From contig NZ_SIRS01000006.1 in the NCBI RefSeq assembly GCF_004310335.1, positions 36,297-100,296 on the forward strand: a DNA stretch of 64,000 nucleotides. The letters run 5' to 3'. The position numbers and the translations under genes are program-made. Position 1 is the first letter of the stretch, and every line of letters starts with the position of its first letter. Source of the DNA: Hyunsoonleella pacifica (lineage in GTDB: Bacteria > Bacteroidota > Bacteroidia > Flavobacteriales > Flavobacteriaceae). The notes under the pieces were generated by a model. The model did no database searches. It worked only from the letters and a program-made list of their open reading frames with translations, and was not told the origin of the DNA. Shown here piece by piece: positions 63,645 to 64,000 of this stretch.

Positions 63645-64000
63645 AATAAGTTCAGCGGCAGCAAAAGGTGTAACTTCATTATTTTCAATAAGCCTTAATT
63701 GATTTTTAAGAGCGGTTTTTACATCTTCCTTACCAAAAAAGTCTGATTTCAATCGATTTTCAATAGTTTGAATGAGCCAATACTTATTTTGTTCATTTCT
63801 TTTTTTATCAAAATAGGTATTGCTTTTGGTAAGTTCTATGTAATCTGAAACTAGTTGCCATATACTAGTAATACCTTCATTATGTAATGCACTGCATAAA
63901 GCAACTTTTGGCGTCCATCCTGAAACTTTTTGTGGATATAAATGTAATGCTTTACTAAACTCAACTTTAGCTAAATTTGCAGCTTTTTTATTGTCGCCAT
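63621..64000 (-). CDS. meaB: MeaB-type GTPase, C-terminal part only
   Basis: 126 codons, open to the window edge, stop at 63621-63623. The C-terminal dimerisation region of MeaB/ArgK is recognisable: GDNKKAANLAKVEFSKALHL, SGWTPKVALCSALHNEGITSIWQ and a helical tail ending NNEVTPFAAAELILNL. MeaB chaperones B12-dependent methylmalonyl-CoA mutase. The GTPase motifs are outside the window. Confidence 0.85.
   Translation of the reverse strand, partial: GDNKKAANLAKVEFSKALHLYPQKVSGWTPKVALCSALHNEGITSIWQLVSDYIELTKSNTYFDKKRNEQNKYWLIQTIENRLKSDFFGKEDVKTALKNQLRLIENNEVTPFAAAELILNLNKSL

Overview
The window is a 64 kb piece of chromosome from a low-GC member of the Flavobacteriaceae (Bacteroidota). Three things point there. 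Several exported proteins end in type IX secretion (T9SS) type A sorting tails. Gene starts are repeatedly preceded by the Bacteroidota -7 box TAnnTTTG rather than by Shine-Dalgarno sites. Lineage-typical genes are present: an ECF sigma/FecR/STN-TonB receptor cluster, a fused SecDF, DUF2911, QVGIGT-type surface proteins and FAS1 lipoproteins. I cannot name the genus. No rRNA, tRNA, CRISPR or insertion sequence was seen.

Layout. 1-2.1 kb: 3' part of a repetitive T9SS surface protein. 2.2-9.2 kb: a CE2-like esterase, then TonB receptor / FecR anti-sigma / ECF sigma, with a divergent repeat-built lipoprotein. 9.2-11.3 kb: an accessory island holding one Shedu (DUF4263) nuclease-like gene with a degenerate receiver-like N-terminus, bounded by hairpin-rich elements whose ends are inverted copies of each other. 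11.3-13.6 kb: ffh and folD. 13.7-18.8 kb: a minus-strand operon (RluF-like, alpha/beta hydrolase, cupin, YitT, lipoprotein, HerA-like ATPase). 18.8-24.7 kb: two QVGIGT proteins, queE and small metabolic or unknown genes. 24.8-30.0 kb: a gatC-like / gatA / gatB-aspS operon. 30.4-37.5 kb: a porin, a T9SS protein, gyrB, an outer-membrane DUF6588 protein and mdh. 37.6-42.4 kb: a lipoprotein built from a SecD periplasmic domain, a small exported protein, and secDF. 42.4-48.0 kb: a frameshifted methyltransferase, a small sigma-factor operon, a CIA30 protein and a large beta-helix/propeller T9SS protein. 48.2-52.6 kb: pyrG, yidC and a YwqK-type repeat protein. 52.6-56.3 kb: two FAS1 lipoproteins and a decayed third copy. 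56.4-64.0 kb: mnmA, a T9SS subtilase, nitronate monooxygenase, a TolB-like propeller protein, a candidate small RNA, a MATE exporter, PAP2 phosphatase and the end of meaB.

The most striking item is the tRNA-amidation operon at 24.9-30.0 kb. Subunit B of the Asp/Glu-tRNA amidotransferase is fused in one 1113-residue chain to aspartyl-tRNA synthetase. The operon is preceded by a 15-codon leader peptide with 10 Asn codons, then mutually exclusive antiterminator and terminator hairpins. This is the architecture of a transcription attenuator that would read Asn-tRNA(Asn) charging, the product the operon is predicted to make. I have not seen this described.

Secondary items are the bounded Shedu gene, the stand-alone SecD-domain lipoprotein, heptanucleotide-period tracts at several intergenic sites (one now coding the GatB-AspS linker), leaderless gene starts, a shared promoter box at the FAS1 genes, and a possible 6S-like small RNA near 61.3 kb. 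All function calls come from reading motifs; no database search was run.
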